64,000 nt of DNA from Mycobacterium sp. GA-2829 (GTDB lineage Bacteria > Actinomycetota > Actinomycetes > Mycobacteriales > Mycobacteriaceae), in contig NZ_LQIT01000012.1 in assembly GCF_001499965.1 (NCBI RefSeq), positions 1 through 64,000 of the forward strand, written 5' to 3'. Shown here piece after piece: positions 62,638-64,000 of this stretch (positions within the stretch are counted from its first letter, which is position 1; the number at the start of each line of letters is the position of its first letter). A program made the translations under genes and the position numbers. The notes under the pieces are model-generated. The model saw nothing but the letters and a program-made list of their open reading frames with translations, was not told the origin of the DNA and did not search any database.

Positions 62638-63510
62638 ATGGCGAAGCCATTCATCGGCAGTGAGGCCGTCGCGTCGGGGGCGCTGACGCCTTACGCGCTG
62701 CGCAGCAGGTTCCGCGCCATCTATCCGGATGTGTATCTGCCACGGGGCGTCGAGCCGACGGCGAGGCAGCGCGCGAAAGCTGCGTGGCTGTGGACTCGAC
62801 GCCAGGGTGTGGTCGCCGGACAGTCGGCGGCTGCGTTGCACGGCGCAAAATGGGTCGACGCAAAGCAACCGGCCGAGGTCTTGTGGCCGAACCGGCGCCC
62901 GCCACCCGGCCTCCGAACGTGGTCGGACCGCGTCGCCGACGACGAACTCCAGATCGTCGACGGCATCAGGGTCACCACGCCGGCACGCACCGCGCTGGAC
63001 ATCGCCTGCCGCTACCCCCTCGGCCCTGCGGTCGCGGCGATCGACGCACTGGCCCGCGCCACGCACCTGAAGATCGCCGACGTCGAACTCCTGGCCGAGC
63101 GGTACCGCGGTCGTCGCCGAATCCGCCACGCGTACAGGGTGCTCGGACTCGTCGACGCGGGCGCCGAGTCTCCGAAAGAGACGTGGCTGCGCCTGCTGGT
63201 GATCCGCAACGGCTTCCCGCCCCCGCAGACACAGATCCCGGTGTACGACGAGCACGGTGGCCTCGTCGCGGTCGTGGACATGGGTTGGGACGACATCAAG
63301 ATCGCGCTCGACTATGAGGGCGGCCACCACCGCACCCCGGACAAGTTCAACAAGGACATCCACCGCCATGACGCCGTGACCGGTCTCGGGTGGATCGACA
63401 TCCGGGTGACCTCCCGCGACACCGAAGGCGGCATCGTTCGCCGGCTACAGGCGGCCTGGGCACGCCGAACGTGCGCTCACTGCGAAAAACTGCCCGGTTC
63501 TTCGCAGTGA
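62638..63510 (+). CDS. DUF559-type protein with restriction-endonuclease-like fold, framed by palindromes
   Basis: The product has 290 residues. The N-terminal third resembles the winged helix of AbiEi-type antitoxin/transcription proteins (SGALTPYALRSRFRAIYPDV). The C-terminal domain carries a PD-(D/E)xK-like set: Glu in SPKETWLRLLV, Asp in VVDMGWDDIK and DYEGGHHR. Many mycobacteria have several such genes with no known role. Its last 15 codons and stop lie inside the second 60-bp palindrome. The start is ATG 62638. It could be a DNA-processing or toxin-antitoxin-related protein; I cannot say which. Confidence 0.83.
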   Translation: MAKPFIGSEAVASGALTPYALRSRFRAIYPDVYLPRGVEPTARQRAKAAWLWTRRQGVVAGQSAAALHGAKWVDAKQPAEVLWPNRRPPPGLRTWSDRVADDELQIVDGIRVTTPARTALDIACRYPLGPAVAAIDALARATHLKIADVELLAERYRGRRRIRHAYRVLGLVDAGAESPKETWLRLLVIRNGFPPPQTQIPVYDEHGGLVAVVDMGWDDIKIALDYEGGHHRTPDKFNKDIHRHDAVTGLGWIDIRVTSRDTEGGIVRRLQAAWARRTCAHCEKLPGSSQ

Positions 63511-63523
63511 GCGCACGTTCGGC
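63464..63523. repeat. 60-bp perfect palindrome, right copy, overlapping the nuclease-fold gene's end
   Basis: Arms 63464-63486 and 63501-63523 are perfectly complementary over 23 bases, separated by a 14-base loop containing TGCCCGG (the left copy has CGCCCGG). It includes the last 15 codons and the TGA (63508-63510) of the gene at 62638. As an RNA it would form a very stable hairpin. Without a T-run it might still act as a Rho-independent-like terminator between this gene and the convergent one at 63531. Confidence 0.85.
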
Positions 63524-63530
63524 GTGGACG

Positions 63531-63812
63531 TCACCGGTAGTAGCCGTGGAACCCGTAGGGCCGTGGGAACAACCACGGGTTGTAGTACGGCCGCGGGAAG
63601 AACTCGCGGCCCGGGTGGAACCCGTACCCGTACGCGGGCCGGAACTCGGCGAAACCGGTGTCCACCGCCGTCACATGCGTCTCGGGCACGGCGGACGGAG
63701 TCGGCACCGCGGCCTGCGCCGCGCCGCTGCCCAGCCCGACCGTCGCGGCCAGCACACCGCCGCACAGCACCGCACCGCCGACCCACCGGCGCACCTTCTG
63801 CGAACCGTTCAT
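63531..63812 (-). CDS. small secreted Tyr/Phe/Pro-rich protein
   Basis: The product has 93 residues. A basic N-terminus (MNGSQKVRRW) and hydrophobic core (VGGAVLCGGVLAATVGLGSG) lead to a signal-peptidase site AAQA-AVP, giving a mature part of about 59 residues. Its end is aromatic and proline-rich (GYGFHPGREFFPRPYYNPW, then LFPRPYGFHGYYR). Such peptides occur in mycobacterial cell-wall proteomes, but I know no function. The start is ATG 63812 with AGGAGGCAG upstream. Its 3' end lies 7 bases from the right palindrome. Confidence 0.8.
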   Translation of the reverse strand: MNGSQKVRRWVGGAVLCGGVLAATVGLGSGAAQAAVPTPSAVPETHVTAVDTGFAEFRPAYGYGFHPGREFFPRPYYNPWLFPRPYGFHGYYR

Positions 63813-63904
63813 CTCTGCCTCCTGTCGATCGCGACAACACGCGATAACAGAAAGCCTTCGCCCGCACTATGTGATGCCGGTGCGCGGCGGGTGGGAGGTT
63901 GCTG

Positions 63905-64000
63905 TCAGTCCAGCACGCGGGCAGTTGGGGTGAACACCACCGGCATCGCCTCCGGTCCGCTGACGAAGTTGGCCGGCCGCAGCGGGACCGCGGCGTCGTC
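63905..64000 (-). CDS. cyp142: C-terminus of a cytochrome P450, CYP142-like (cut by window edge)
   Basis: The last 31 codons read ...LRPANFVSGPEAMPVVFTPT ARVLD before TGA at 63907-63905. Mycobacterial sterol-oxidising P450s end in this way (LxxANFVSGPExMPVxFTPT). In M. tuberculosis cyp142 (Rv3518c) lies just beyond echA19, so the position agrees. CYP142 hydroxylates the C26/27 side-chain carbon of cholesterol. The haem-binding part is outside the window, so the identification rests on the tail and gene order. Confidence 0.65.
   Translation of the reverse strand, partial: DDAAVPLRPANFVSGPEAMPVVFTPTARVLD

Overview
The window is high-GC actinobacterial chromosome whose gene order matches mycobacteria, most likely a fast-growing Mycobacterium (Mycolicibacterium). 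Two blocks that lie far apart in M. tuberculosis are brought together here: the Rv0756c-Rv0771 neighbourhood (phoP/phoR, a HIT protein, adhB, ferredoxin, cyp51, cyp123, TetR, aldA) in the first 16 kb, and the Rv3489-Rv3518c neighbourhood (otsA, mce4, hsd4A, fdxD, fadE26, fadE27, fadD17, fadD19, echA19, cyp142) in the last 26 kb. Assignments to named M. tuberculosis genes rest on remembered family sequence and gene order, not on a search.

Layout. (1) 1-5,015, minus strand: a secreted-protein fragment, an unknown protein, a carboxymuconolactone decarboxylase-family protein, a beta-hydroxyacid dehydrogenase, an SDR and an aldehyde dehydrogenase, nearly all overlapping. (2) 5,156-12,413, plus strand: TetR, CYP123-like, SDR, CYP51-like, 3Fe-4S ferredoxin, an NTF2-fold protein, a zinc alcohol dehydrogenase, a SnoaL-like protein and an SDR with no usual start codon. 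The divergent promoter at 5,016-5,162 carries two copies of GGACA-N2-TGTCC, probably the TetR operator. (3) 12,434-16,474: HIT protein, phoR and phoP, a divergent protein of ten decapeptide repeats with a PhoP-type box between them, an HNH protein and tRNA-Thr(TGT). (4) 16,572-25,292: an accessory-looking block beside the tRNA, with a LolD/MacB-like ABC exporter, an 875-residue AAA-LuxR regulator, a BAHD-like HxxxD acyltransferase and a coupled cytochrome P450. (5) 25,459-37,256: a small CxxC protein, a lipoprotein, a flavin oxidoreductase with a trehalose synthase-like GH13 enzyme, DUF1232, an MFS transporter, a molybdenum hydroxylase operon (coxL, coxG, coxM and coxS-like), another beta-hydroxyacid dehydrogenase and an SDR. 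(6) 37,309-62,531: enoyl-CoA hydratase, a small protein with otsA, the mce4 sterol importer operon with two Mce-associated genes, and sterol side-chain genes; a G6PDH-like and SMP-30 pair, a lipoprotein and a nitronate monooxygenase-like gene are interleaved. (7) 62,546-64,000: a nuclease-fold gene framed by two 60-bp palindromes, a secreted peptide and the C-terminus of a CYP142-like P450.

How it works together. Five sites matching the KstR operator (TNNAACNNGTTNNA) lie at 37,287, 50,567 (one mismatch), 50,656, 51,935 and 61,663. They tie sterol import (YrbE4AB/Mce4A-F), CoA activation (FadD19, FadD17), side-chain beta-oxidation (FadE26/FadE27, EchA19, Hsd4A), the CYP-partner ferredoxin FdxD and one further SDR into a single regulon. 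Several genes show a TANNNT hexamer ending 6 or 7 bases before the start codon, consistent with leaderless transcripts. No CRISPR array, insertion sequence or rRNA was seen.
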